DNA from: Streptomyces sp. NBC_00259
Lineage (GTDB): Bacteria > Actinomycetota > Actinomycetes > Streptomycetales > Streptomycetaceae
DNA length: 64,000 nt
Assembly (NCBI RefSeq): GCF_036181745.1
Contig: NZ_CP108080.1
Coordinates: 2,232,001-2,296,000, forward strand
Direction of reading: 5' to 3'
Shown: positions 1 through 9,974 of the stretch, one piece after another
Layout: every line of letters starts with the position of its first letter
Numbering within the stretch: position 1 is the stretch's first letter
Notes under the pieces: model-generated
The model's input: the letters and a program-made list of their open reading frames with translations, nothing else
Database searches by the model: none
What the model was told of the DNA's origin: nothing
Position numbers and translations under genes: made by a program

Positions 1-51
1 GCGACCTGCAACGCGACCTCGCCGCAGAACCCCGGCCCGTTCGTCTTCTGA
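1..51 (+). CDS. C-terminal end of an unidentified protein (partial)
   Basis: Only the last 16 codons are in the window, reading ATCNATSPQNPGPFVF and ending at TGA 49-51. The frame enters from the left edge. The fragment is too short to assign. It is included because the open frame, its stop and the hairpin about 80 bp downstream fit a gene end. Confidence 0.4.
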   Translation, partial: ATCNATSPQNPGPFVF

Positions 52-131
52 CGGCTGGGGCACTCCACCGCCCGCCCGGTCCCGCCGGGGCCTGGCCGGG
101 CCCGTCCCCGCCGGGGCCCGTCACCACTCCC

Positions 132-167
132 GCGATGTCACCGCTCACACACGGGCGGTGACATCGC
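132..167. terminator. 13-bp perfect stem-loop
   Basis: Arms 132-144 and 155-167 are perfect reverse complements with a 10-nt loop. There is no U-tract, which is usual for Streptomyces terminators. It lies between the gene ending at 51 and the GH15 gene, and probably terminates the former. Confidence 0.6.
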
Positions 168-247
168 CCGGGATGCCCTGGAGCCGGACCGGGCCCGGGA
201 TGCCCAGGAGCCTGACCGGGCCCGGGATGCCCAGGAGCCTGACCGAC
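167..247. repeat. Three tandem 27-bp repeats
   Basis: Units are 167-193, 194-220 and 221-247. Each begins CCCGGGATGCCC and ends near GACCGGG. Units 2 and 3 differ only in the last bases, and unit 1 has three substitutions. The array ends at TAGTAT (249-254), a possible -10 box for the GH15 gene, so copy number could affect its promoter. Confidence 0.85.
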
Positions 248-304
248 TTAGTATGAATTGCGGGGGCAGGGAGCGACTGCCGGTGGGTGGAGAGAGGACC
301 GACC

Positions 305-2188
<1,884 letters not shown>

Positions 2189-2416
2189 CCTGCCGCGAGC
2201 CCCTCGTTTCCGATTCGTCGGCCGAGTTCGTCCGCCTGCTGTGGCGCCAACGGCCGCGCTGCTGCCGTCGCGCACGGTGACGGCACTCGGACGCGGGACT
2301 TCATGTACGTGGGCACCGTGTGCCGTTTCCTCACCGACGCATTGCTGCGCCGCCGTCGGGTCGTTGAATCCCGCCCCGTGAACCTGGTCTTCGGGACACG
2401 TCTCCCTGAAAGACCA

Positions 2417-2450
2417 GGAAGGGCCTCCGCTGAAAGTCGGAGGCCCTTCC
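2417..2450. terminator. Bidirectional terminator between GH15 gene and rnpB
   Basis: Arms 2417-2429 and 2438-2450 form a perfect 13-bp stem with an 8-nt loop. It lies 20 bp beyond the 3' end of rnpB (minus strand) and downstream of the GH15 gene, so it can serve both converging transcripts. The rest of 2189-2416 shows no gene. Confidence 0.8.
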
Positions 2451-2469
2451 AAGGCAAAGCCGCAAGTGG

Positions 2470-2884
2470 CGGCAGACGAGTCGGGCTGTACGCCGGGTTC
2501 TGTCGCCCGGTGACCTCGCGGTCGCCGGGGAGACGGCCATCCATCTAGGGCCGGTGTTGCCACCGGCCTCGTGCGGTCTACCCGCGGACTCGGGCGGGCA
2601 GCCCTCGATCGTCCGCGCAGGAGCGTCCGAGGACGCTCCCTCTTGACCTTGCTCCGGGTGGGGTTTACCGAGCCGCCTGAGTCACCTCAGGCGCTGGTGG
2701 TCTCTTACACCACCGTTTCACCCTTACCGGGGACCGAGGTCCCCGGCGGTCTGCTTTCTGTGGCACTGTCCCGCGGGTCACCCCGGGTGGGCGTTACCCA
2801 CCACCCTGCCCTGTGGAGCCCGGACGTTCCTCGGGAGGCACCCCGAAGGGACCTCACGCGGCCGTCCGCCCGGCTCGTCTGCCG
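2470..2884 (-). ncRNA. rnpB: RNase P RNA, bacterial type A
   Basis: This is the catalytic RNA of ribonuclease P, which matures tRNA 5' ends. On the minus strand the conserved 5' segment GAGGAACGTCCGGGCTCC and the conserved 3' segment beginning ACAGAACCCGGC are both present at the right distance. The ends are placed by helix P1: 2874-2884 and 2470-2480 are perfectly complementary (CGGCAGACGAG pairs with CTCGTCTGCCG), giving a 415-nt RNA. The extended hairpins, such as ACCGGGGACCGAGGTCCCCGG, are typical of actinobacterial versions. Transcription runs leftwards into the 2417-2450 terminator. Confidence 0.95.
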
Positions 2885-2925
2885 TGGTCACATGCTACCC
2901 GGAGCGGGCGAGCGGCCGACGCCCC

Positions 2926-3504
2926 TCACTCGAAGGCCGCGGTGTCCAGCTCGAAGGCGAACGGCTCGGGCAACGGAAGGACCTTGCCGAAGTGGATCGT
3001 CCGCCGCTGCAGGTAGTCGCTGCCCTCTGCCTCACTGAAGAGGGTGAGCGCCGACGCGCCCCGGTCGATGAGCAGGTAGAGAGGGATTCCTCCGCGCGCA
3101 TAGGAGCAGCGCTTGGACTCGCGGTCGACCTGCGCCCGAGTCGAGGTCACCTCCACGACCATGGCCACTCCGTCACAGGGCATCCACGAGTCGGCTCCAC
3201 GGAACAAGGACAGATCCGCCGGCGCGAAGGTGATGTCGGGGATCACGTGATTCCGCGAGGAGCCGGGCGAGCCGACGAGCTTCAAGCCTTTGTTTCCGGA
3301 GAAGTCCATCTCGGTACGCGATTGCCTGATCACCTGCTTCACGATCCGGCTGATGTAGTCCTCGTGGTCCCCGTCCGGCGGCGGCGTCACAACGATCTCC
3401 CCCTCGATCAACTCCGCGCGGAAGCCCTCTGGCGTGCCCAGCGCCAGGAAGCCCTCCAGCAGGACGTCCGCCTGCGTGAGCGGCTCGTGCGGCATGGCGC
3501 TCAT
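2926..3504 (-). CDS. Uma2 family (DUF820) putative restriction-endonuclease-fold protein
   Basis: A 192-residue protein of the Uma2 family (PD-(D/E)XK nuclease fold), which is multicopy and poorly understood in Streptomyces. Recognisable features are ELIEGEIVVTPPP near the N-terminus, HVIPDITF (acidic residue), VVEVTSTRAQVDRESKRCSYA (E...K region) and the terminal YLLIDRG strand. Start ATG 3504 was chosen because AAGGAG lies 8 nt upstream; a longer reading to 3636 has no such site. It is divergent from the MerR gene and independent of it. Confidence 0.75.
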   Translation of the reverse strand: MSAMPHEPLTQADVLLEGFLALGTPEGFRAELIEGEIVVTPPPDGDHEDYISRIVKQVIRQSRTEMDFSGNKGLKLVGSPGSSRNHVIPDITFAPADLSLFRGADSWMPCDGVAMVVEVTSTRAQVDRESKRCSYARGGIPLYLLIDRGASALTLFSEAEGSDYLQRRTIHFGKVLPLPEPFAFELDTAAFE

Positions 3505-3665
3505 GTCGCGCTCCTTCCTCGGTCGCTCGCCAGACTCGGACATCACTGCACCGGCCGTCCTTGGGGTCGGGGAACCTTCCCTCGATCGTGGCACACGATC
3601 ATGAAAGCGAGGGCGCTTCCCCTCACCGTGTGGCATGGCATATGCCGCGGCGCATCAGCCCGCGC

Positions 3666-3696
3666 TTGACCTTGCCGCAGCGTCAGGGTTTCTACT
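3666..3696 (+). promoter_or_regulatory. MerR-type promoter/operator with 19-bp spacer
   Basis: A -35 TTGACC (3666-3671) and -10 TCTACT (3691-3696) are separated by 19 bp, the abnormal spacing characteristic of MerR-activated promoters. The spacer contains an imperfect inverted repeat, ACCTTGCCGC/GCGTCAGGGT. The predicted transcript start coincides with ATG 3703, so the mRNA would be leaderless. This implies autoregulation. Confidence 0.65.
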
Positions 3697-3702
3697 GAGG
3701 CC

Positions 3703-4488
3703 ATGCGGATCGGAGAGATCGCCGCTCTCGTCGGGGTCACCCCGCGGGCCGTGCGGCACTACCACCATCAGGGCCTGCTGCCCGAGCCCACCCGGCGGGC
3801 CAACGGCTACCGGGACTACTCGGTGCGGGACGCCGTGCTGCTCGCGCGGATCCGGCGGCTCACGGAGCTGGGGCTCGGACTCGACGAGGTCCGGGACGTG
3901 CTCGCGGACGACGCCGGAAGGGAGCTCGCCGAGGTTTTGGAGGAGCTGGACGAGGATCTGGGCCGGCAGCAGGAGCAGATCGCCGAGCGGCGCCGGCGGC
4001 TCGGGGCACTGCTGGAACAGGCGCGGGCCGGGCGGCTGACGGCCGAGGGGCCCGTGTCGCCGGAGCTGGCGGCGCTGTTCGGGAACCTGGCCGAGGCGCC
4101 CGCCGGGCGTCCCGAGTCCGCCATGGCCGCGAAGGACCGGGAACTGCTCGCCCTGCTGGACACGGTCGCGCCCGACGCCGAGCGCGACCGGCTGCTCGAA
4201 GCGATGCGGCGGATGACCGAGGCGCCGGGCGCCGCGGAACGCGCCTACGAGGTGTACGAGCTGCTCGACGCCCTCGCGGACGAGGACACCGGCACGGACG
4301 ACCCGAGGGTCGAGGAGGCGGCGCGGGCACTGGCCGACTCCGTTCCCGACGCGGTCGCCGAGGGACTCGGCGCCGACGGGACGCTGCCCGAAGGCCCCTT
4401 CCAGGACGCCTTCTTCGCCGACTTCTCCCCCGCCCAGGCCGCCGCCGTTCGCCGCGCGCTGCGCATCGTCGCCGAGCGTGCCCGGTGA
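3703..4488 (+). CDS. MerR family transcriptional regulator
   Basis: A 261-residue regulator. The N-terminal winged HTH is canonical (MRIGEIAALVGVTPRAVRHYHHQGLLPEP, then the RR pair region and LARIRRLTELGLGLDEVRDVL), followed by a predicted dimerisation coiled coil (about residues 80-110). The long helical C-terminal region (about 110-261) is not a metal-binding MerR tail: no cysteine cluster is visible. The effector is therefore unknown. The stop overlaps the next gene's GTG start (GTGA), so the membrane protein downstream is translationally coupled and is the likely regulatory target or partner. Confidence 0.9.
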   Translation: MRIGEIAALVGVTPRAVRHYHHQGLLPEPTRRANGYRDYSVRDAVLLARIRRLTELGLGLDEVRDVLADDAGRELAEVLEELDEDLGRQQEQIAERRRRLGALLEQARAGRLTAEGPVSPELAALFGNLAEAPAGRPESAMAAKDRELLALLDTVAPDAERDRLLEAMRRMTEAPGAAERAYEVYELLDALADEDTGTDDPRVEEAARALADSVPDAVAEGLGADGTLPEGPFQDAFFADFSPAQAAAVRRALRIVAERAR

Positions 4489-5312
4489 AGCGGCTGATCA
4501 AGGCCCTCAGAGGCGTCGCCTACACCGTGATACCGGCCGAACTGGCGCTGGTGGTCTGTCTGCTGGCGGGCGTACGGCCGCCCGCTGCCGCCGTCACCGC
4601 CACCGAGGCGGCCATGCTGCTCCTGGTCCTCGCCGAGGCCGCCGTGTTCGTACGGCTGCGTCGGCAGGGCCACAGCAACCGGTCGGCCGTGCGCGAGCTG
4701 GTGCCCGAGTCGGTGCTGCGGCTCATCGGCCACGAGCTGAAGCTGATGTGGAGCGTCGTCCTGTGGGTGGCGCGGCGCCGTCACGGTGTCGGCGACGGCG
4801 ACCAGGCGTTCGGGCACGCCCGCGACCAGGCCGCGATGATCTTCGGCTTCGCCTTCGTGTGCGTCGTGGAGACGATCGGCATGTCCTACCTGCTGAGCGA
4901 CTGGCCGGTCGTGCACGCGGTCGTCCTCGTCCTCGACGTGTACACCGTCGTCTTCATCATCGGGCTGCACGCGGCCTCGGTCACCCGCCCGCACGTCCTG
5001 TCCGCGGACGTTCTGCGGCTGCGCCAGGCCGGGCACGTCGACGTCCGCATCCCGCTGGAGCGGATCGACTCCGCCTCGTACGAGCTGCTGTTCACGCACG
5101 ACAAGAAGGAGGACGACGTCCTGAACGTGCCCGTCGGCGCGCAGACGTCGCTCACCCTGCGGCTGTCGGAGCCCGTCACGGCGGTGGGGCTGCTGGGCAA
5201 GCGGCGCGAGGTGAGCACCGTGCGCCTCCACGCCGACGACTCCCGCGCCCTGCTGAAGTCGCTCACGCAGGCGCGAAGCGCACTTTCGCCGCCGCCGGGT
5301 CGGCCTGTGTGA
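4485..5312 (+). CDS. Membrane protein of unknown function, coupled to the MerR regulator
   Basis: A 275-residue protein with about four predicted membrane spans: residues about 10-30, 38-56, 115-135 and 143-163. A soluble C-terminal half follows (LSADVLRLRQAGHVDVRIPLERI onwards, with a PH-domain-like feel). No family was recognised. It starts at GTG 4485, overlapping the merR stop by 4 nt. Its 3' end overlaps the convergent RNB ribonuclease gene by 50 bp (5263-5312). Confidence 0.8.
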   Translation: MKRLIKALRGVAYTVIPAELALVVCLLAGVRPPAAAVTATEAAMLLLVLAEAAVFVRLRRQGHSNRSAVRELVPESVLRLIGHELKLMWSVVLWVARRRHGVGDGDQAFGHARDQAAMIFGFAFVCVVETIGMSYLLSDWPVVHAVVLVLDVYTVVFIIGLHAASVTRPHVLSADVLRLRQAGHVDVRIPLERIDSASYELLFTHDKKEDDVLNVPVGAQTSLTLRLSEPVTAVGLLGKRREVSTVRLHADDSRALLKSLTQARSALSPPPGRPV

Positions 5313-6705
5313 GCCGCACCAGCAGCTCCTCCCCGAGCGGGAGCTCCGCACCGCCGCCGTCGACGGGCGCGACGACCGCCGGGTCCTGCAACTGCACGGT
5401 GCCGACGTCCGGTTCGTGGTCCTTCACATCGACCACGAACCCGTCGAACGTGTCGCCGATCCGCCCCGCGAGCAGGGCCGCCTCGACGGTGTTGACGCAC
5501 TCGCGCTCCACGGTGTTCGCGCGGCGCGAACCGTCGGCCATCTCCTTCGGCAGCGTGTCCATGGCCTCCCGTACCCACTCGGGCGGCTCCTGTCCGGCGA
5601 CCGCCGCCACGCACAGCTCACCCGTGTACCGGTCGACGAGCCGCCGCAGCGGGGCGGTGCAGTGCGTGTACGTGTCGGCGACGGCCGCGTGGACCGCCGG
5701 GTCGGGGAGCCGGCCGCCGCTGAACGCGCTGTAGCCGGCGCCGCGCAGCAGCGTCGTACACTCCTGCAAGAAGGCGGCGTGGCGGTGGTTCGTGGGGTCG
5801 AGCGAGCGGACGACCTCCGCGTACGAGACATGGTGCGGCCAGTCGATGTGCAGCGCCTTCGCGGTACGGCGCAGCCGGGCGACGGCGCCGCCCGGCGCGG
5901 TCGGCAGGGTCCGCAGGATGCCGGTGCCGGACGCGGTCATCAGATCGGCCGCGGCCATGCCCGTCAGGAGCGAGATCTGGGCGTTCCAGGCGTCCACCGG
6001 ATGCGGTGCGCGGAACTCGAGCGTGTACCCGTGGTCCTCCTGGAGGATCTCCTGCTCGGGAACGTTCAGGGAGATCCCGCCGCGCTCGATCTCCAGCCGC
6101 TCGCGCAGCAGTCCGATGTCCTTCAGCAGGGCCATCGGCTCCTCCGCGGTGCCGGAGTCGATGGCCGCCTGCACACCGGCGTAGTCCAGCTTGGCCCGGC
6201 TGCGCACCAGGGCCCGCCGTACGTCGGTGGTGACGGCCCGGCCGTCGGCGTCGAGGTCGACGGTCCACAGCAGCGCGGGGCGCGGCTGGTCGGGCAGCAG
6301 ACTGGCCGCGTCCTCGGACAGCAGCGGCGGGTGCAACGGGACCTTCTCGTCCGGGAAGTACAGCGTCAGCGCCCGGCGATGCGCCTCGGCGTCGAGCGCG
6401 CCGCCCGGTGTCACGAACGCGGCGACGTCGGCGATCGCGTAGTGCACCCGGAATCCGCCGCCCGCACGCCGCTCCAGATGCATCGCCTGGTCCAGGTCGG
6501 TGGACATCGGCGGATCGATCGTGAAGAACGGGATGTCGGTGGCGTCCCGCTCCGGAAGCCGCGGCTCCCGCGCCGCACGGTCCGCCTCCGCGAGCACCGC
6601 GGCCGGAAAGTCCTCCGGTACGCCGAGGGTCGTACGCAGCGCACGCAGCGCGGCGAGCAGAGGAGCCTCGGCGGCGCAGGTCACATGGAGATGACGGCGG
6701 GGCAT
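5263..6705 (-). CDS. RNB-domain ribonuclease (RNase II/R family)
   Basis: A 480-residue exoribonuclease-family protein. The RNB catalytic block shows FFTIDPPMSTDLDQAMHLE, with the aspartates that bind Mg2+, and HYAIADVAAFV. FPDEKVPLHPPLLSEDAASLLPDQPRPAL and the CTAPLRRLVDRY motif near the 3' end of the domain complete the family signature. N-terminal cold-shock domains are reduced compared with RNase R; a short S1-like tail follows. ATG 6705 was selected because MPRRHLHV is the family-like N-terminus. The open frame continues much further upstream only as GC-rich shadow. Confidence 0.85.
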   Translation of the reverse strand: MPRRHLHVTCAAEAPLLAALRALRTTLGVPEDFPAAVLAEADRAAREPRLPERDATDIPFFTIDPPMSTDLDQAMHLERRAGGGFRVHYAIADVAAFVTPGGALDAEAHRRALTLYFPDEKVPLHPPLLSEDAASLLPDQPRPALLWTVDLDADGRAVTTDVRRALVRSRAKLDYAGVQAAIDSGTAEEPMALLKDIGLLRERLEIERGGISLNVPEQEILQEDHGYTLEFRAPHPVDAWNAQISLLTGMAAADLMTASGTGILRTLPTAPGGAVARLRRTAKALHIDWPHHVSYAEVVRSLDPTNHRHAAFLQECTTLLRGAGYSAFSGGRLPDPAVHAAVADTYTHCTAPLRRLVDRYTGELCVAAVAGQEPPEWVREAMDTLPKEMADGSRRANTVERECVNTVEAALLAGRIGDTFDGFVVDVKDHEPDVGTVQLQDPAVVAPVDGGGAELPLGEELLVRLTQADPAAAKVRFAPA

Positions 6706-6828
6706 GTGCCGAGCGTAGGTCGGCCGCGACGGGGCGGCGACCGGGCGGAGCCCTCGCGCGGGCGGCGGCCGACTACCCTGGCGCGGGGGCCGCACCCCCT
6801 TTCCGTACGTACGCAGAGGAGAACCGCC

Positions 6829-7611
6829 GTGCTCGTGCTGTTGCCGCCGTCGGAGGGCAAGGCCGCTTCCGGACGCGGGGCACCGCTCAAGCCGGAATCC
6901 CTGTCGCTGCCCGGTCTGGCCGGGGCGCGCGCCGAGGTGCTCGACGGGCTCGTCGAGGTGTGCCTGGGGGACGAGGAGAAGGCCCGTGAGGTGCTCGGGC
7001 TGAGCGAGGGGTTGCGCGACGAGATCGCGAAGAACTCGACGTTGCGGACCGCCGGGGCACGTCCGGCGGGTGAGATCTACACGGGCGTGCTGTACGACGC
7101 CCTCGGTCTCGCCACGCTCGACGCGGCCGCGCGCAGACGTGCCCGGAAGTCGCTGCTGGTGTTCTCCGGGCTGTGGGGGGCGGTGGGTCTCGACGACCGG
7201 ATTCCCTCGTACCGCTGCTCGATGGGGGTCAAGCTGCCGGGACTCGGGGCGCTGGGCGCGTTCTGGCGGGCGCCGATGGCGTCCGTGCTGCCCGAGGCGG
7301 CCGGGGACGGGCTCGTCCTGGACCTGCGGTCCTCCGCGTACGCGGCGGCGTGGCGGCCGAAGGGCGAGGTCGCGGACCGTACGGCGAGCGTGCGCGTGCT
7401 GCACGCGCCGACCCGGAAGGTCGTCAGCCACTTCAACAAGGCGACGAAGGGGCGGATCGTGCGCAGCCTGCTGGAGGCGGGGGCGGCGCCGCGGACTCCG
7501 GCGGAGCTGGTGGAGGCGCTGCGGGACCTCGGGTACGTGGTGGAGGCGGAGGCCCCGGGCAGGGCGGGGAAGGCGTGGTCGATCGATGTGCTGGTGAACG
7601 AGATCCACTGA
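6829..7611 (+). CDS. yaaA: YaaA family peroxide stress protein (UPF0246)
   Basis: A 260-residue cytosolic protein of the YaaA family. In E. coli it limits oxidative DNA damage by keeping free iron low during peroxide stress and has DNA-binding activity. It begins with the family hallmark MLVLLPPSEGK. It also has YTGVLYDALGL, LLVFSGLWGAV, the DLRSSAYAA motif and HFNKATKGRIVR. GTG 6829 follows AGAGGAGAA with good spacing. TACCCT at 6774-6779 is a plausible -10 box. It is monocistronic and divergent from the RNB ribonuclease. Confidence 0.93.
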   Translation: MLVLLPPSEGKAASGRGAPLKPESLSLPGLAGARAEVLDGLVEVCLGDEEKAREVLGLSEGLRDEIAKNSTLRTAGARPAGEIYTGVLYDALGLATLDAAARRRARKSLLVFSGLWGAVGLDDRIPSYRCSMGVKLPGLGALGAFWRAPMASVLPEAAGDGLVLDLRSSAYAAAWRPKGEVADRTASVRVLHAPTRKVVSHFNKATKGRIVRSLLEAGAAPRTPAELVEALRDLGYVVEAEAPGRAGKAWSIDVLVNEIH

Positions 7612-7955
7612 CGGCCATGGCGTCCGGCGCGCCGCCCGGCCGTGCACGCGGTCGGGGCCGGCCGCCGTCGGGCCGGGCACGCGGTCGGGCCGGGCTCCGC
7701 ATCGGGCGCCGGCCGGCCGTGAGCCGGGCCAAGTCCCGCCCGGCCCACGGCGGGCACCACTGCGGGGACGGGCGAGCTTCCCCGGCCCGGACGTCCGACG
7801 TCCGGCCGTGCACGCCGTCGGGCCGGGCTCCGCACCCCGGCACCTGCGGGAACCAGCGAGCTTCCCGCCCGGACGTCCGACGCCCGCCTGACCAGCCGTT
7901 GCGCCCTGCGCAACGCTCATTGCACAGGACGGTTCGCTTGGGCAGGATGGCGGGC
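7612..7955. other. Intergenic region of decayed GC-rich repeats with an operator-like palindrome
   Basis: No gene is seen in these 344 bp. Two diverged copies of a segment (around 7640-7710 and 7770-7890) share pieces such as CGGCCGTGCACGC, GTCGGGCCGGGCTCCGCA and GCGAGCTTCCC...CCCGGACGTCCGACG. Near the KDPG aldolase start, GTTGCG (7898-7903) and CGCAAC (7909-7914) form an inverted repeat followed by CATTGCAC. This arrangement suits a regulator binding over the eda promoter. Confidence 0.55.
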
Positions 7956-8573
7956 ATGACCTCCGTCCTCGACCTCGCCCCCGTGGTGCCCGTCGTCGTC
8001 CTCGACGACGCCGCCGACGCCGTACCGCTCGCCCGCGCCCTCGTCGCGGGCGGGCTGCCCGCGATCGAGGTGACCCTGCGCACGCCGGCCGCGCTCGACG
8101 CGATCCGCGCGATCGCGGACGAGGTTCCGGACGCGGTGGTCGGCGCGGGCACGGTCATCTCACCGCGGAGCGTGGCCGACGCGACCGCGGCGGGCGCGGG
8201 GTTCCTGGTCAGCCCGGGCTGGACCGATGCGCTGCTGGACGCGATGGCGATGTCCGGGGTGCCGTTCCTGCCGGGCGTCTCGACGGCGTCGGAGGTGGTG
8301 GCGCTGCTGGAACGCGGCGTGACCGAGATGAAGTTCTTCCCCGCGGAGGCCTCCGGCGGCACCCCGTACCTCACCTCCCTCGCGGGCCCGCTGCCGCAGG
8401 CCCGCTTCTGCCCGACGGGCGGCATCTCGCTCGCGTCGGCGCCTTCGTATCTCGCGCTGCGGAACGTGGGGTGCGTGGGCGGTACGTGGATGCTCCCGCC
8501 CGACGCGCTGGCCGCACGGGACTGGGACCGCGTGGAGTCCCTGGCCCGCGAGGCGTCGGGGCTCCGCGCGTAA
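7956..8573 (+). CDS. eda: 2-dehydro-3-deoxy-6-phosphogluconate (KDPG/KHG) aldolase
   Basis: A 205-residue class I aldolase (TIM barrel) that cleaves KDPG to pyruvate and glyceraldehyde 3-phosphate in Entner-Doudoroff and sugar-acid catabolism. AIEVTLRT carries the catalytic Glu. VGAGTVIS, FLVSPGW, PFLPGVSTASEV, the Schiff-base lysine in TEMKFFPAEASGG and CPTGGIS are all present. Start ATG 7956 has AGGA 9 nt upstream; an in-frame ATG at 7947 would add three residues. No Entner-Doudoroff dehydratase is adjacent. Confidence 0.93.
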   Translation: MTSVLDLAPVVPVVVLDDAADAVPLARALVAGGLPAIEVTLRTPAALDAIRAIADEVPDAVVGAGTVISPRSVADATAAGAGFLVSPGWTDALLDAMAMSGVPFLPGVSTASEVVALLERGVTEMKFFPAEASGGTPYLTSLAGPLPQARFCPTGGISLASAPSYLALRNVGCVGGTWMLPPDALAARDWDRVESLAREASGLRA

Positions 8574-8604
8574 CCGGGCGCCCCGCGAAACCGGCCCCGG
8601 TGCG

Positions 8605-8631
8605 GGACGGTGGGCGGATCGCCCGCCGTCC
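8605..8631. terminator. Terminator between convergent genes
   Basis: GGACGGTGGGCG (8605-8616) pairs with CGCCCGCCGTCC (8620-8631) through a 3-nt loop with one G-U pair. It lies between the converging eda and RNase HI/phosphatase genes. Confidence 0.65.
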
Positions 8632-8723
8632 CCTCCCCGCCGCAGCACGGTGCGGCGGGGCACAGGACGGACACCACCCCCGTCCACCCCGCAGGAAACG
8701 CAGGAGACGCGGGAGACGCGGGC

Positions 8724-9974
8724 TCAGCGCAGGTGGGACGTGTCGTTCAGGAGACGCAGCGAGGCGTTGCCGTCCGCGTAGTACGCCACCGCCGACAGCG
8801 AAGCCGCCGAGAGTTCCATACGGAACAGTGCCTCCGGGGGCGCGCCGAGGGCGAGGCGGACCAGGGTCTTGATCGGGGTGACGTGCGTGACCAGGAGGAC
8901 CGTGCGGCCCCGGTAGTCCTCCGCGAGGCGGTCCCGCGTCGCCGCGACCCTCCGCGCCACCGTCGCGAAGCTCTCGCCGCCGCCCGTGGGCGCCGCCTTC
9001 GGGGAGGCGAGCCAGGCGTCCAGATCGTCCCCGTACCGCTCGCGGACCTCGCCGAACGTCAGGCCCTCCCAGGCGCCGAAGTGGGTCTCGCGCAGACCCT
9101 CGTCGATGTGTACGTCGAGCCCGAGGCGCGCCGCCACCGCCGCCGCGGTCTGCCGGCAGCGCTTCAGCGGTGAGGAGACGACCGCCTGGATCGTCCCGCG
9201 TGCGGCCAGCACCGCCGCCACGGCCTCCGCCTGCCGCTCACCGACCTCCGACAGCTCCGGGTCGGTGCCGCCGCTGCCGGAGAAGCGCTTCTGCGGGGTC
9301 AGTGCCGTCTCGCCGTGCCGCAGCAGGACGAACGTCGCGGGCGGCCCGAGGTCCGGCCCCCAGCCGGCTCCCGGCACCTCCGTGCTCATGGCGAGCGGCG
9401 CCCGCGCCGTCGGGACCGCCTGTGCGCCCGGGGCCACGGCCCCGGCCAGCGCGGCTCGCGCCTTGGCCGCGCCCGCCGCCGCGTCGCCGACGACCCGGGC
9501 CGCCCGTGCGTCCTCCGCGGACGGCACGAGCGCAGCGGAGGACGCGGAGGGCTCCCACTGCTTGCCGCGCTTGCCCGCGTCCATCGCCTCGTTGGCCAGC
9601 CGGTCCGCGTGCTTGTTCTTCTCTCGCGGGATCCACTCGTACGTCACCTGCGCGGCCGGGAAGACCCGGCCGGCCTCCGCCGCGAGCGGCTTCATGTCCG
9701 GGTGCTTGATCTTCCAGCGGCCCGACATCTGCTCGACGACGAGCTTGGAGTCCATACGGACACGGACCCTGGCGTCCGGTGCCAGCTCCTTCGCCGCCTT
9801 CAGGCCCGCGATGAGCCCCCGGTACTCGGCGACGTTGTTCGTCGCGACGCCGATGTACTCCGCCCGCTCCGCGAGCGTCTCCCCCGTCGACGGGTCGAGG
9901 ACGGCCGCGCCGTACCCCGCCGGCCCCGGGTTGCCCCGGGAGCCCCCGTCGGCCTCGACGAGCAACTCGCGCAT
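8724..9974 (-). CDS. Bifunctional RNase HI / histidine phosphatase
   Basis: A 416-residue fusion. Residues 1-135 are an RNase HI domain (LVEADGGSRGNPGPAGYG, RGLIAGLKAA, RVRMDSKLVVEQMSG, with the D-E-D acidic triad). An Ala-rich linker follows. Residues about 205-416 are a histidine phosphatase domain with LLRHGETA (phospho-histidine RHG), ETHFGAWEGLTF and VTHVTPI. The same fusion in S. coelicolor (SCO2299) has been reported to have both RNase H and acid phosphatase activity. The phosphatase half also resembles CobC, which dephosphorylates cobalamin intermediates. It starts at ATG 9974, overlapping the upstream stop (TGATG), and is the last gene of the three-gene operon. Confidence 0.93.
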   Translation of the reverse strand: MRELLVEADGGSRGNPGPAGYGAAVLDPSTGETLAERAEYIGVATNNVAEYRGLIAGLKAAKELAPDARVRVRMDSKLVVEQMSGRWKIKHPDMKPLAAEAGRVFPAAQVTYEWIPREKNKHADRLANEAMDAGKRGKQWEPSASSAALVPSAEDARAARVVGDAAAGAAKARAALAGAVAPGAQAVPTARAPLAMSTEVPGAGWGPDLGPPATFVLLRHGETALTPQKRFSGSGGTDPELSEVGERQAEAVAAVLAARGTIQAVVSSPLKRCRQTAAAVAARLGLDVHIDEGLRETHFGAWEGLTFGEVRERYGDDLDAWLASPKAAPTGGGESFATVARRVAATRDRLAEDYRGRTVLLVTHVTPIKTLVRLALGAPPEALFRMELSAASLSAVAYYADGNASLRLLNDTSHLR

